In this document: piece after piece, positions 57,467 to 64,000 of the stretch
Layout: every line of letters starts with the position of its first letter
Numbering within the stretch: the stretch's first letter is position 1
NCBI GenBank assembly: GCA_017615545.1
Contig: JAFZZY010000028.1
Span: 1-64,000, forward strand
Source of the DNA: Lachnospiraceae bacterium
GTDB lineage: Bacteria; Bacillota; Clostridia; Lachnospirales; Lachnospiraceae
Reading direction: 5' to 3'
DNA length: 64,000 bases
Notes under the pieces: generated by a model
Seen by the model: only the letters and a program-made list of their open reading frames with translations
The model's database searches: none
Told to the model about the DNA's origin: nothing
Made by a program: the position numbers and the translations under genes

Positions 57467-57475
57467 ATTGTAGCA
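57467..57475 (-). promoter_or_regulatory. Candidate extended -10 promoter of the TIR-less gene
   Basis: Minus strand TGCTACAAT (TACAAT at 57467-57472). The -35 region (TTTTCA or TTTCAA) is poor. About 80 bases upstream of the TTG start. Confidence 0.45.
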
Positions 57476-57574
57476 CATTTTGTGAGTTTTGAAAAGAGTT
57501 CAACCGGTCACTTATCTATTAAATTTTCAATAAATCCGGTGTCGGAACGGAGCCGCAGCGCCGGATTCTCGCGG

Positions 57575-58021
57575 CTATTTTTTCTTCCGCCGGCCAAACA
57601 ACACGCCGAGCAGGCCGTCGTCCTCACGTTCGTATTCCGGCGTGGTCGCTATGGAAATAAGGGCATCCCGTACCGGATGATCATCCACTTTGTATTCCGA
57701 CAGATAATGTGGCCGGATCACCGGTTTGATCCGAAGCCGGCATTTTCTGAGTTTATCCGCCGAGTCAAGATAATTGCCCAGGTAGCTGAACAGTTCCGCC
57801 GCGCTATCGAAATCCTGATCGGTATTCGCGTTTTCATACCAGCGTACCGCCTCCGCGTAGGTCGCCTTCTTCCACTGTCCCCTGCAATCCGCCGCTCTTT
57901 CCCTCGAATCGCGATAGTCCTTCAGGATCTCAAAGGCCTGTGCTGCCTCGGAAAGGTTGACGCGGCAGCACAGGCCGCCATCTTCTGGGTCGCCTCGTTG
58001 TAGATCGCGAGAGTGGCACAT
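57575..58021 (-). pseudogene. Frameshifted 3' part of the second TIR/TPR gene
   Basis: The open frame runs from 58021, but only the part after about 57955 resembles protein of this family: NLSEAAQAFEILKDYRDSRE, then TPR-like helices and a basic end (LFGRRKKK), much like the end of the first TIR paralogue (LFRKKK). The upstream frame stops at 57922 with an unrelated tail (STFPRQHRPLRS). A one-base loss, or a -1 shift, would join the two into one product of about 700 residues. No ribosome site fits an independent start. Confidence 0.75.
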
Positions 58022-59691
58022 TCGATCATCCGGTAATAAGAGTCTTTATAGTCGCCGAGGACCGCAAATATCCGGGCCGCCTCGAGCAGGGAATGGCTTG
58101 AAGAACCGTTTCCGTGTTTTTTTGCATTTTCATAGACCACATTCGGGTCCGCCGATCCAACGGCCTCCAGCATGCGGGATTTGCCTAGCAGGTTCTCGAT
58201 CTCACTGCGTTTTTCATAGAAAGCGCGAAACTCGAAAGGCAGGATCAGTTTATGCAGATCGGCATTCAGTTCGGCGATGCCTCTTTCGATCGCCCTCTCC
58301 TTTGTATCGTCTGCCCTTTGTTTGCTGTCCTTATATTCTTCCATATTTCGGAAGCATTTGTTCAAAGCCAGCCATTCTTCGGATCTCACCGCACCGTCAG
58401 TCACCTCGATCGCTTCGAGCTCCGACTGCCGTTCCACGCTTTCACCATACATTTTGGAATAGAACAGATCGTTATAATGTGCGACCGTCGCCTCATCGCT
58501 GAAACGGATCATCCTCCGGAAATCATTGTCCGCCATGACCGCTTCGTTCAGACCTTCCTTTTCAAACTGCTCCACGGTCTTAAACTTATGTTTCGCCATG
58601 ACCAGATACCGGTAGGCTTGGGCGCACTCCGGCAGGATGTCCAGCGCTTTCTCGCAGTATTCGGCCGCGCTGGTGAAATCGCCGTCCTCCAGGAACATCT
58701 CGACACGCTTCAGGAGCGGGTCGACATTGGAGTTCTCCGTGATCACGATGGTCTCCCGCGCACGTCCGCGGTCAGCGAGTTTCTCTTCCTTATGCGCCAG
58801 CTTCCGGATGCCGCGGACCAGATCCTGCAGGAATCCGAGTTTTCCCATATCCTGGGCAGGATACATGGACAATGCATCCGGAATGTCATACGGGTTCATG
58901 TCTTTATAGGCCACGATCAGCGAACGCAGGCCCTCCTCCTGCATGATGGAGAGGTAGCGGGACCACTCGTTGCGCACCCAGACCGCCTCAAAATAAGACG
59001 GATCGGTGCCGATCACCACCATGGTCTTCGCGGAATGCAGGGCCGCGAAAATGTAGGGTTCATATTCCGTCCCGAGTTTGCCTTCCAGCGTGATGCGGGA
59101 GAAGAAGACCTTGAACCCTTCCTTCTCCAACTGGTAGTACATTTCCTGCGCCAGAACACTGTCCTGCGTGCGGTTACCCTCGGCGTCCGTCTCCTTATAA
59201 CACAGGAAGATATCGAACGGCTCCTCACGCTCCGCGATCTCCAGGATCCTCTTTTGGATCTGCGCGATGTACTCCGCCTCCTGCTCATAATATGCCCGGC
59301 GCAACGGGTCCGCCTTATTCACGGCCTTCCGGTAGTCGGGATCGTCCAAAATGCTGTAATACTGCATGCGATGGCAGGTCGCGATCCACCGGTTGGTCAC
59401 CGGATCGTTGACATATTCGATGCCGTATCGGCACAAAACGAGCGACCAGTACAGATCCGGATCGGCGCCGTTTCCGTCGTCCGCCGCGATCAGACGAGTG
59501 TAGGTGTCCGCCGCTTTATCAAAATCGCCGAGCTGGCGAAAATGGTTTGCGCGGTTGATCATATTGGCCGCCTGATCGTCATCGATCAGGGGCAATGTCT
59601 GCCTGGTACTGCAATAATCGCAAGTACAGATGGATGTGCCGGGTTCGTTTTTCAGCTGACCGCCGCACATCTTACATGTATAGATCGTCAT
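57922..59691 (-). CDS. Zinc-ribbon/TPR/TIR-domain protein 2, C-terminally frameshifted
   Basis: 589 residues from the ATG at 59691 with GGAGGG at 7 bases. Zinc ribbon (Cys6, Cys9, Cys24, Cys27), a helical region with a TPR-like start, then a TIR domain (about 159-300: FDIFLCYKETDAE, VFFSRITLEGKLGTEYEPYI). Glu203 in TLEGK lines up by eye with the NADase glutamate of SARM1-type TIRs, so NAD cleavage is plausible. TPR helices follow until the frame is lost near 57950. Third gene in order after murC's divergent partner; co-transcribed with TIR protein 1. Confidence 0.8.
   Translation of the reverse strand: MTIYTCKMCGGQLKNEPGTSICTCDYCSTRQTLPLIDDDQAANMINRANHFRQLGDFDKAADTYTRLIAADDGNGADPDLYWSLVLCRYGIEYVNDPVTNRWIATCHRMQYYSILDDPDYRKAVNKADPLRRAYYEQEAEYIAQIQKRILEIAEREEPFDIFLCYKETDAEGNRTQDSVLAQEMYYQLEKEGFKVFFSRITLEGKLGTEYEPYIFAALHSAKTMVVIGTDPSYFEAVWVRNEWSRYLSIMQEEGLRSLIVAYKDMNPYDIPDALSMYPAQDMGKLGFLQDLVRGIRKLAHKEEKLADRGRARETIVITENSNVDPLLKRVEMFLEDGDFTSAAEYCEKALDILPECAQAYRYLVMAKHKFKTVEQFEKEGLNEAVMADNDFRRMIRFSDEATVAHYNDLFYSKMYGESVERQSELEAIEVTDGAVRSEEWLALNKCFRNMEEYKDSKQRADDTKERAIERGIAELNADLHKLILPFEFRAFYEKRSEIENLLGKSRMLEAVGSADPNVVYENAKKHGNGSSSHSLLEAARIFAVLGDYKDSYYRMIECATLAIYNEATQKMAACAAASTFPRQHRPLRS
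57935..57976. repeat. Perfect 13-bp inverted repeat spanning the frameshift
   Basis: Arms GGCCTGTGCTGCC (57935-57947) and GGCAGCACAGGCC (57964-57976) with a 16-base loop. The reading frame of TIR protein 2 is lost within or next to this element. Such perfect repeats can arise by template switching in an imperfect one, which also creates frameshifts. Confidence 0.85.
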
Positions 59692-59724
59692 GATAATTCC
59701 CTCCATACGGACCGTGTCCGTATC

Positions 59725-61770
59725 CTATTTCTTCTTTCGGAACAGACCGAAGAATCCCTTCTTGCCTTTTCCTTCGGATCCGCCCGCTTTCTCCAAACAT
59801 TTTTCGGCCAATTCCCGCGCGGCCTTGAAATCTCCCAAAGATTCAAACACCCGGGCCGCTCTCTGAAGTTCTTCCGGATCGGTAGACCATTGCAGCAGGG
59901 AAACTGCGCTTTTGTACTTCTCGTCATAGATCACGCTCTGGCATTCCTCTGCTTTTTTCCTGGAGTCTTTATAGGAGCCCAAACCGATAAACCGGTTGTA
60001 TGCGACCCGCATCATGGCTCCGGAAGACGCTATCTTCATCTCTATACACGCGGCGCGGTAGCGGCACTCATTCGCGCTTTCGGCGGCAGACTGTTTGTAT
60101 GCCTGAAGCTCCTCCCGTTCCTCTTCCGAAAACAGTTCGACATCTATGTTTTTCGTCGCCAATGCATCAAACTTCTCGGCGGCCTCCAGATATTTATCCG
60201 CAACGCTCCGATCGCCGTTGTATTTCAGACTTTCCTGTGCAGCTTCTGCCTCTTCCCAGATCTGTTTTGCCTCGTCTATGCTCTCCCGGACTAAACGTTT
60301 CCGGGCATCCATGAACTTTTCATCCGCATCCTTAAACCCGGGAATGGAGGCAAACTCCTGAAGCGCTTCCTTCGCGGTGGTCGTGCCTGCCGCAAAACGC
60401 AATTTATACATGGCATCATTGTAGATCATCTGCTGATCCAGACGCTTGAGTTTTTCCTTTAATTCCGGATCGGCAAACCGGATCGCCTTTCGGTAACTAT
60501 CTTCGGTGTTCACACCGTTATGGTCCATAACGTCTTCCAGTTCTTCCCATGTGTGCACCTTTTTTTCGCCCATCAGGGTGTAGACGTAGGCCTGGGCGCA
60601 TTCCGGATCCAAATTGAGAACACGGTCGCAATACTGCGCGGCCCGATCCCACTCGCCGTCTTCCAGAAAGTAGGAGATGCGACGTAAAAGCGGAGCCGTC
60701 CCCGTCACGTCAGAGACCACCAGCGTTTGCCGTTTTACCGGTGATACGCCATCGGATCCATGGACCAGACGGTTGACATTGTCCAAGATGTCCTGCATGA
60801 AGCCAAGCTTCGACATATCCTGCGCCTGCAACATTGAAAGCGCATCTGGCAGATCGTAGGGATCCATGTCCTGGTAGGCAGGGATCAGTTTACGGTTGCG
60901 GTCTTCCTTCATGATCGCAAGGTAGCGGAGCCACTCGTTTCTCACCCAGGTAGATTCCAGATTCTTTTTGCTCGTCCCGACGACGATCATGACCTTCGCC
61001 GAGTGCAAGGCCGCAAAAATGTAAGGCTCATACTCCGTGCCCAGTTTTCCCTCCAGCGTGATGCGGGAGAAAAACACCTTGTAGCCTTCACGTATCAGCT
61101 CATAATACAGGTCCTGCGCCAGAACGCTGTCTTTCGTACGCGTGCCGGCATCGTCGGACTCTTTATAACAAATGAAAACATCAAACGGATCTTCCTTCTT
61201 TGCGATCTCGAGGATGCGCGCCTGCACGTTCGAAATGTAGCGTGCTTCGGCCATCATAGCCTTCTTCTGATCCTCATCCGCATAGGTAATGGCGCGAAGG
61301 TAGTCATCGTCGTCCAAAATACTCTTGTATTGCAGGCGATGGCAGGTCGGCACTCTTTTCTTCGTCGCCGGGTCGGTCACGTATTCGATGCCATAGCGGC
61401 ACAAAGCAAGCGACCAGAACAACTCCGCGTCCGCCGAATGGTCTTCCTTCTCTTCGGGCTTCTCTTCGACCTTCTCGACACTCTTTTCGTCGCTCAGGTT
61501 TTTTCGCTCGGAAAGTTTCTTCACGTCCTTCGCGTCGGGCATTTTCCTCGTTTCTTTTTCCTGCTCGATCAGCTCTTCGTAGACTTTCTCCGCCTTATCA
61601 AACTCACCGTTCTGCCGGTAGTGGTTCGCCCGGTTGATGGCCGCCAGACGCGCTTCATCACCGATCTTCGGCAGGCTCTGCAACGTGCCGCAGTACCCAC
61701 ATTCACAGACCGTCATCCCCTCCATGATATCCAACGGCGCGCCACACGCCTTACAATTAAATACACGCAT
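59725..61770 (-). CDS. Zinc-ribbon/TPR/TIR-domain protein 1
   Basis: 681 residues. Zinc ribbon (Cys6, Cys9, Cys24, Cys27), TPR-like helix pair, then a Lys/Glu-rich insert (about 71-112) not found in its paralogue. TIR domain at about 196-335 with FDVFICYKESDDAG, the candidate NADase Glu240 in TLEGKLG, and WVRNEWLRYLA. Several TPR/SEL1-like helices follow and it ends in a basic tail (FFGLFRKKK). No membrane helix, so cytoplasmic. First gene of its operon; AGGAGG site at good distance. Role unknown: signalling or antiphage defence are both open. Confidence 0.85.
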   Translation of the reverse strand: MRVFNCKACGAPLDIMEGMTVCECGYCGTLQSLPKIGDEARLAAINRANHYRQNGEFDKAEKVYEELIEQEKETRKMPDAKDVKKLSERKNLSDEKSVEKVEEKPEEKEDHSADAELFWSLALCRYGIEYVTDPATKKRVPTCHRLQYKSILDDDDYLRAITYADEDQKKAMMAEARYISNVQARILEIAKKEDPFDVFICYKESDDAGTRTKDSVLAQDLYYELIREGYKVFFSRITLEGKLGTEYEPYIFAALHSAKVMIVVGTSKKNLESTWVRNEWLRYLAIMKEDRNRKLIPAYQDMDPYDLPDALSMLQAQDMSKLGFMQDILDNVNRLVHGSDGVSPVKRQTLVVSDVTGTAPLLRRISYFLEDGEWDRAAQYCDRVLNLDPECAQAYVYTLMGEKKVHTWEELEDVMDHNGVNTEDSYRKAIRFADPELKEKLKRLDQQMIYNDAMYKLRFAAGTTTAKEALQEFASIPGFKDADEKFMDARKRLVRESIDEAKQIWEEAEAAQESLKYNGDRSVADKYLEAAEKFDALATKNIDVELFSEEEREELQAYKQSAAESANECRYRAACIEMKIASSGAMMRVAYNRFIGLGSYKDSRKKAEECQSVIYDEKYKSAVSLLQWSTDPEELQRAARVFESLGDFKAARELAEKCLEKAGGSEGKGKKGFFGLFRKKK

Positions 61771-61817
61771 CCTGCGTCCTCCTGTCTGATATGCTCCACG
61801 AAATATCTCTGCCGTTT

Positions 61818-61846
61818 ATTATATCTCATTTTCCCATGCCCGTAAA
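61818..61846 (-). promoter_or_regulatory. Proximal promoter candidate of the TIR operon
   Basis: Minus strand TTTACG (61841-61846), 17-base spacer, TATAAT (61818-61823). The -35 is weak. About 48 bases upstream of the start. Confidence 0.5.
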
Positions 61847-61879
61847 GCCAAACAACTACTGCCCCACGATACTGTATCC

Positions 61880-61908
61880 ATTATATAACGCCCTTTTTCG
61901 GCAGACAA
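61880..61908 (-). promoter_or_regulatory. Distal promoter candidate of the TIR operon
   Basis: Minus strand TTGTCT (61903-61908), 17-base spacer, TATAAT (61880-61885). Better -35 than the proximal one; the two may work in tandem. Confidence 0.6.
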
Positions 61909-61968
61909 TGCCTTCTCGGAATACTTAAGGAAAGCGTAAGCGCTACGTAAGAAACCCCAGGCTACTGT

Positions 61969-61997
61969 TGAACTTTACCTCTGATTGCGTTATACTG
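61969..61997 (+). promoter_or_regulatory. Promoter of murC
   Basis: TTGAAC (61969-61974), 17-base spacer, TATACT (61992-61997). Divergent from the TIR promoters; a small hairpin (GGAGGCGACCGCCTCC, near 62010-62025) lies in the leader. Confidence 0.75.
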
Positions 61998-62050
61998 AAA
62001 GAAGTTCGGAGGCGACCGCCTCCACATAAGCAACAGAAAGGATCGATACC

Positions 62051-63451
62051 ATGTCATTTCAGATCAATTCGGAAAAACCCTGCCACGTTCATTTCATCGG
62101 CATCGGCGGAATGAGCATGAGCGGACTTGCTTTTATACTCAGAGAGAAGGGCTTTCACGTAACCGGTTCGGACCGCGCGGAAAGCATTGAGACCAACTAT
62201 TTGAAAAACCTGGGCTTCCAGGTGTGGATCGGTCACGACGCCTCCCACATCACCGAGGACGTCGGCCTCCTGGTCTACAACGCAGCCATCCATCCGGATA
62301 ACCCGGAATTCGCGAAGGCAGCCGAGATGAACATCCCGATGCTGACCCGCGGCGAGCTGCTGGGCCAGATCATGCGAGAGTACCCCGTTTCGGTCGGCGT
62401 TGCCGGCACGCACGGCAAGACCACGACCACCTCGATCATGTCCCACATCCTCCTGGCGGCGGACCTGGATCCGACCATCACCGTCGGAAGCGAACTCCCG
62501 AAGATCGGCGGCACCGTACGCTGCGGCAAGAGCCCCGTCTTCCTCGCGGAGGCCTGCGAATACACCAACAGTTTCCACTACCTCTACCCCCTGTATGAGA
62601 TCGTTCTCAACATCGAGGCGGAGCACATGGACTTCTTCAAGGATATGGACGACGTCCGCAACTCCTTCCGCGGTTACATGGAAAATGTTCCCTCCGAGGG
62701 CGCCGTGGTCATCGACTACGCGATCAAAAATCTCGACGAGCTGACGGCCGGCCTTAAGTGCCGCGTCGTTACCTATAATATGAACGACAAAAACGCGGAT
62801 TATCACGCGGAAAATATCGCCCTGATCCCGGGCACACCGTACTACGAGTTCGACGTATGCAAGAAGGGCTGCGCGATGCGCCTGATGCATGTTCAGCTCT
62901 CCGTTCCGGGCATCCACAACGTGGGCAATTGCCTCTCCGCCATCGTAACGGCGCTGCTGATGGGCATCCGCCCCGAAGTCATCGTTCCTGCCATCGCGGA
63001 GTACACGGGCGCGGGCGCACGCTTCGAAAAGAAAGGCCCGTTTAACGGTGGAATGCTCTACGATGATTACGCGCACCATCCGCAGGAGATCGAGGCAACG
63101 CTGAAGGCTGCGGTGAACTTCCCGCACCGTCAGATCTGGGCGCTCTTCCAGCCCCACACCTACTCCCGCACGAAGCAGTTCTTCGACGAATTCGTGCAGG
63201 CGCTGTCCCTGGCCGACCATGTGGTACTCATGAAACTGTACCCCGCGCGCGAGACGGACACCATGGGTGTAAGCTCCGAACTTTTGTGCGAAGCCCTGCA
63301 AAAAAACGGGGTCGACGCGCACTATTGTCCGACATTTGACGATATGAAGAATTTCCTTCTCAAACAGGATATCAACGGCGATTTGTTGATAACCATGAGC
63401 GGCAGCGGAAACATCCACGAGTTCGGTGATTACTTACTTTCCGAAAAATAA
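62051..63451 (+). CDS. murC: UDP-N-acetylmuramate-L-alanine ligase MurC
   Basis: 466 residues. Adds L-alanine to UDP-MurNAc with ATP, the first amino acid of the peptidoglycan stem. Nucleotide-binding GIGGMSMSGLA near residue 17, ATP loop GTHGKTTTTS near 119, central LAEACEYTNSF and NIEAEHMDFF, and C-terminal DDYAHHPQEIEATL and QPHTYSRTK. Normal length. First plus-strand gene after the strand switch, next to a DnaD-like gene. Confidence 0.96.
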   Translation: MSFQINSEKPCHVHFIGIGGMSMSGLAFILREKGFHVTGSDRAESIETNYLKNLGFQVWIGHDASHITEDVGLLVYNAAIHPDNPEFAKAAEMNIPMLTRGELLGQIMREYPVSVGVAGTHGKTTTTSIMSHILLAADLDPTITVGSELPKIGGTVRCGKSPVFLAEACEYTNSFHYLYPLYEIVLNIEAEHMDFFKDMDDVRNSFRGYMENVPSEGAVVIDYAIKNLDELTAGLKCRVVTYNMNDKNADYHAENIALIPGTPYYEFDVCKKGCAMRLMHVQLSVPGIHNVGNCLSAIVTALLMGIRPEVIVPAIAEYTGAGARFEKKGPFNGGMLYDDYAHHPQEIEATLKAAVNFPHRQIWALFQPHTYSRTKQFFDEFVQALSLADHVVLMKLYPARETDTMGVSSELLCEALQKNGVDAHYCPTFDDMKNFLLKQDINGDLLITMSGSGNIHEFGDYLLSEK

Positions 63452-63471
63452 CACACAACCTGTGCTCTCTT

Positions 63472-63644
63472 TTGTCCACATTTTCCACATCCGAAGGTTC
63501 CTCCGACGGCTGCGGGAAATGTGGATTATTTGTTGAATGGGACGAACACGGGGCGACCTTCACCAAACCGCCGAACCGCCGACGTATCCGCATGTTTTAT
63601 CGGAATTGCCGAACGATTTTTCCACTTTTTCAACACTTTCCACA
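63472..63644. other. Cluster of DnaA-box-like sites in the murC-dnaD gap
   Basis: The 344-base gap (63452-63795) holds TTGTCCACA (63472-63480) directly followed by TTTTCCACA (63481-63489), and TAATCCACA on the minus strand (63520-63528). Each differs by one base from TTATCCACA. CTTTCCACA (63636-63644) is a weaker match. No coding gene is evident; the end of the gap carries the promoter of the next gene. Possible DnaA-binding region, not shown to be an origin. Confidence 0.4.
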
Positions 63645-63702
63645 GGGCAAAACGAACTCAAGGAAACCGGCCGGAAACGGCCCGAAAAGTGCCCCTTTTG
63701 CC

Positions 63703-63731
63703 TTAACAAAGTCTCCGATCTGTGTTAAAAT
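63703..63731 (+). promoter_or_regulatory. Promoter of the DnaD-like gene
   Basis: TTAACA (63703-63708), 17-base spacer, TAAAAT (63726-63731). A hairpin in the leader (CCGGTGA / TTCACCGG, 63749-63767) follows. Confidence 0.6.
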
Positions 63732-63795
63732 TCATCGTAGAGTGTAACCGGTGAGGGGCTTCACCGGAAACATAGAATCAGGGGATTAAGATGTT

Positions 63796-64000
63796 ATGGC
63801 ACAGATACCGGTAAACAACCGCATGCAGCCGGATACGATCCAGCTGCCACGCACTTTTATCACAGACTACATGATGACGGCAGATGCTCTCTGCCTCAAG
63901 ACCTACCTTTACCTTTTGAACGCGCTGACCGTACCGGGCGGCGCTTCGATCGGGCTGAAAGAGATGGAGCAGGCGCTCGGCACCAGCCGCACGTCGCTCT
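63796..64000 (+). CDS. DnaD-like replication protein, 5' part only
   Basis: 68 codons visible before the window ends. The start MAQIPVNNRMQPDTIQLPRT is followed by FITDYMMTADALCLKTYLYL, which fits the N-terminal winged-helix region of Firmicutes DnaD-type proteins (a helix before KxYLYLL). These proteins load the replicative helicase during initiation or restart. An overlapping 7-codon frame starts at 63791 and has the better ribosome-site spacing, so translation may be coupled or damped. Identification rests on a short piece. Confidence 0.6.
   Translation, partial: MAQIPVNNRMQPDTIQLPRTFITDYMMTADALCLKTYLYLLNALTVPGGASIGLKEMEQALGTSRTSL

Noticed and set aside
57922..57980. Programmed -1 frameshift in TIR protein 2
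   Set aside because: The direction fits, but no X-XXY-YYZ slippery heptamer is visible between the two frames, so a mutation is more likely.
58252..60294. A 680-codon plus-strand frame opposite the TIR genes
   Set aside because: It spans two minus-strand genes and their junction and shows no domain; shadow of codon bias.
62054..63418. A 454-codon minus-strand frame opposite murC
   Set aside because: murC is unmistakable on the plus strand; the reverse frame has no motif.

Overview
The window looks like chromosome from a Gram-positive anaerobe of the Clostridia, probably Lachnospiraceae or a close relative. This is inferred from Firmicutes-type gene order (pth-mfd-foldase-hup-rqcP-divIC; sua5-ywlE-rpiB), AGGAGG ribosome binding sites, sigma-A promoters, a paired glgC/glgD, a reverse rubrerythrin and a Clostridia-style tad pilus locus. 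No tRNA, rRNA, insertion sequence, prophage or CRISPR array was recognised. Almost every gene up to 61.8 kb is on the minus strand; the exception is the rubrerythrin. From 62.05 kb genes run on the plus strand.

Layout. 0-1.2 kb: rplM-rpsI, with a 58-bp partial duplication of the rpsI end. 1.2-25.3 kb: a very long minus-strand operon from a strong promoter at 25.25 kb: tadZ, tadA, tadB, tadC, flp pilin, TadE/TadG-like pseudopilins, prepilin peptidase, a WG-repeat protein, an FHA protein, a PP2C phosphatase, a Ser/Thr kinase, a small membrane protein and a 2491-residue Ig-repeat surface protein. 25.4-30.1 kb: a five-gene operon of unrecognised membrane proteins that share one short acidic C-terminal motif (SLEDAL-like). 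30.2-31.7 kb: ECF sigma factor and a likely anti-sigma protein. 31.8-34.5 kb: sua5, a degenerate ywlE-like phosphatase, rpiB and dCMP deaminase. 34.5-35.7 kb: a nuclease-like protein and an array of 64-bp hairpin repeats. 35.7-45.6 kb: copper ATPase, small alarmone synthetase, SDR, a large FtsX-like permease, rubrerythrin, a cytidylate kinase-like protein and an anion transporter. 45.7-55.2 kb: divIC, rqcP, hup, a foldase-like lipoprotein, mfd, pth, glgD and glgC. 55.3-61.8 kb: an acetyltransferase and a three-member family of zinc-ribbon/TPR proteins, two with TIR domains, one of these frameshifted exactly within a perfect inverted repeat. 61.8-64 kb: divergent promoters, murC, a gap with DnaA-box-like sites, and the start of a DnaD-like gene.

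How genes work together. The tad locus should build a type IVb pilus, and the co-transcribed kinase, phosphatase and FHA protein suggest phospho-signalling tied to pilus assembly or adhesion. The SLEDAL-tail operon lies between the tad promoter and a sigma/anti-sigma pair and is the best candidate for an undescribed membrane complex. The TIR family is the best candidate for an undescribed NAD-linked signalling or defence cassette. The sporulation genes yabP, yabQ and spoVT are missing from their usual place near rqcP and divIC, which hints at a non-sporulating lineage.
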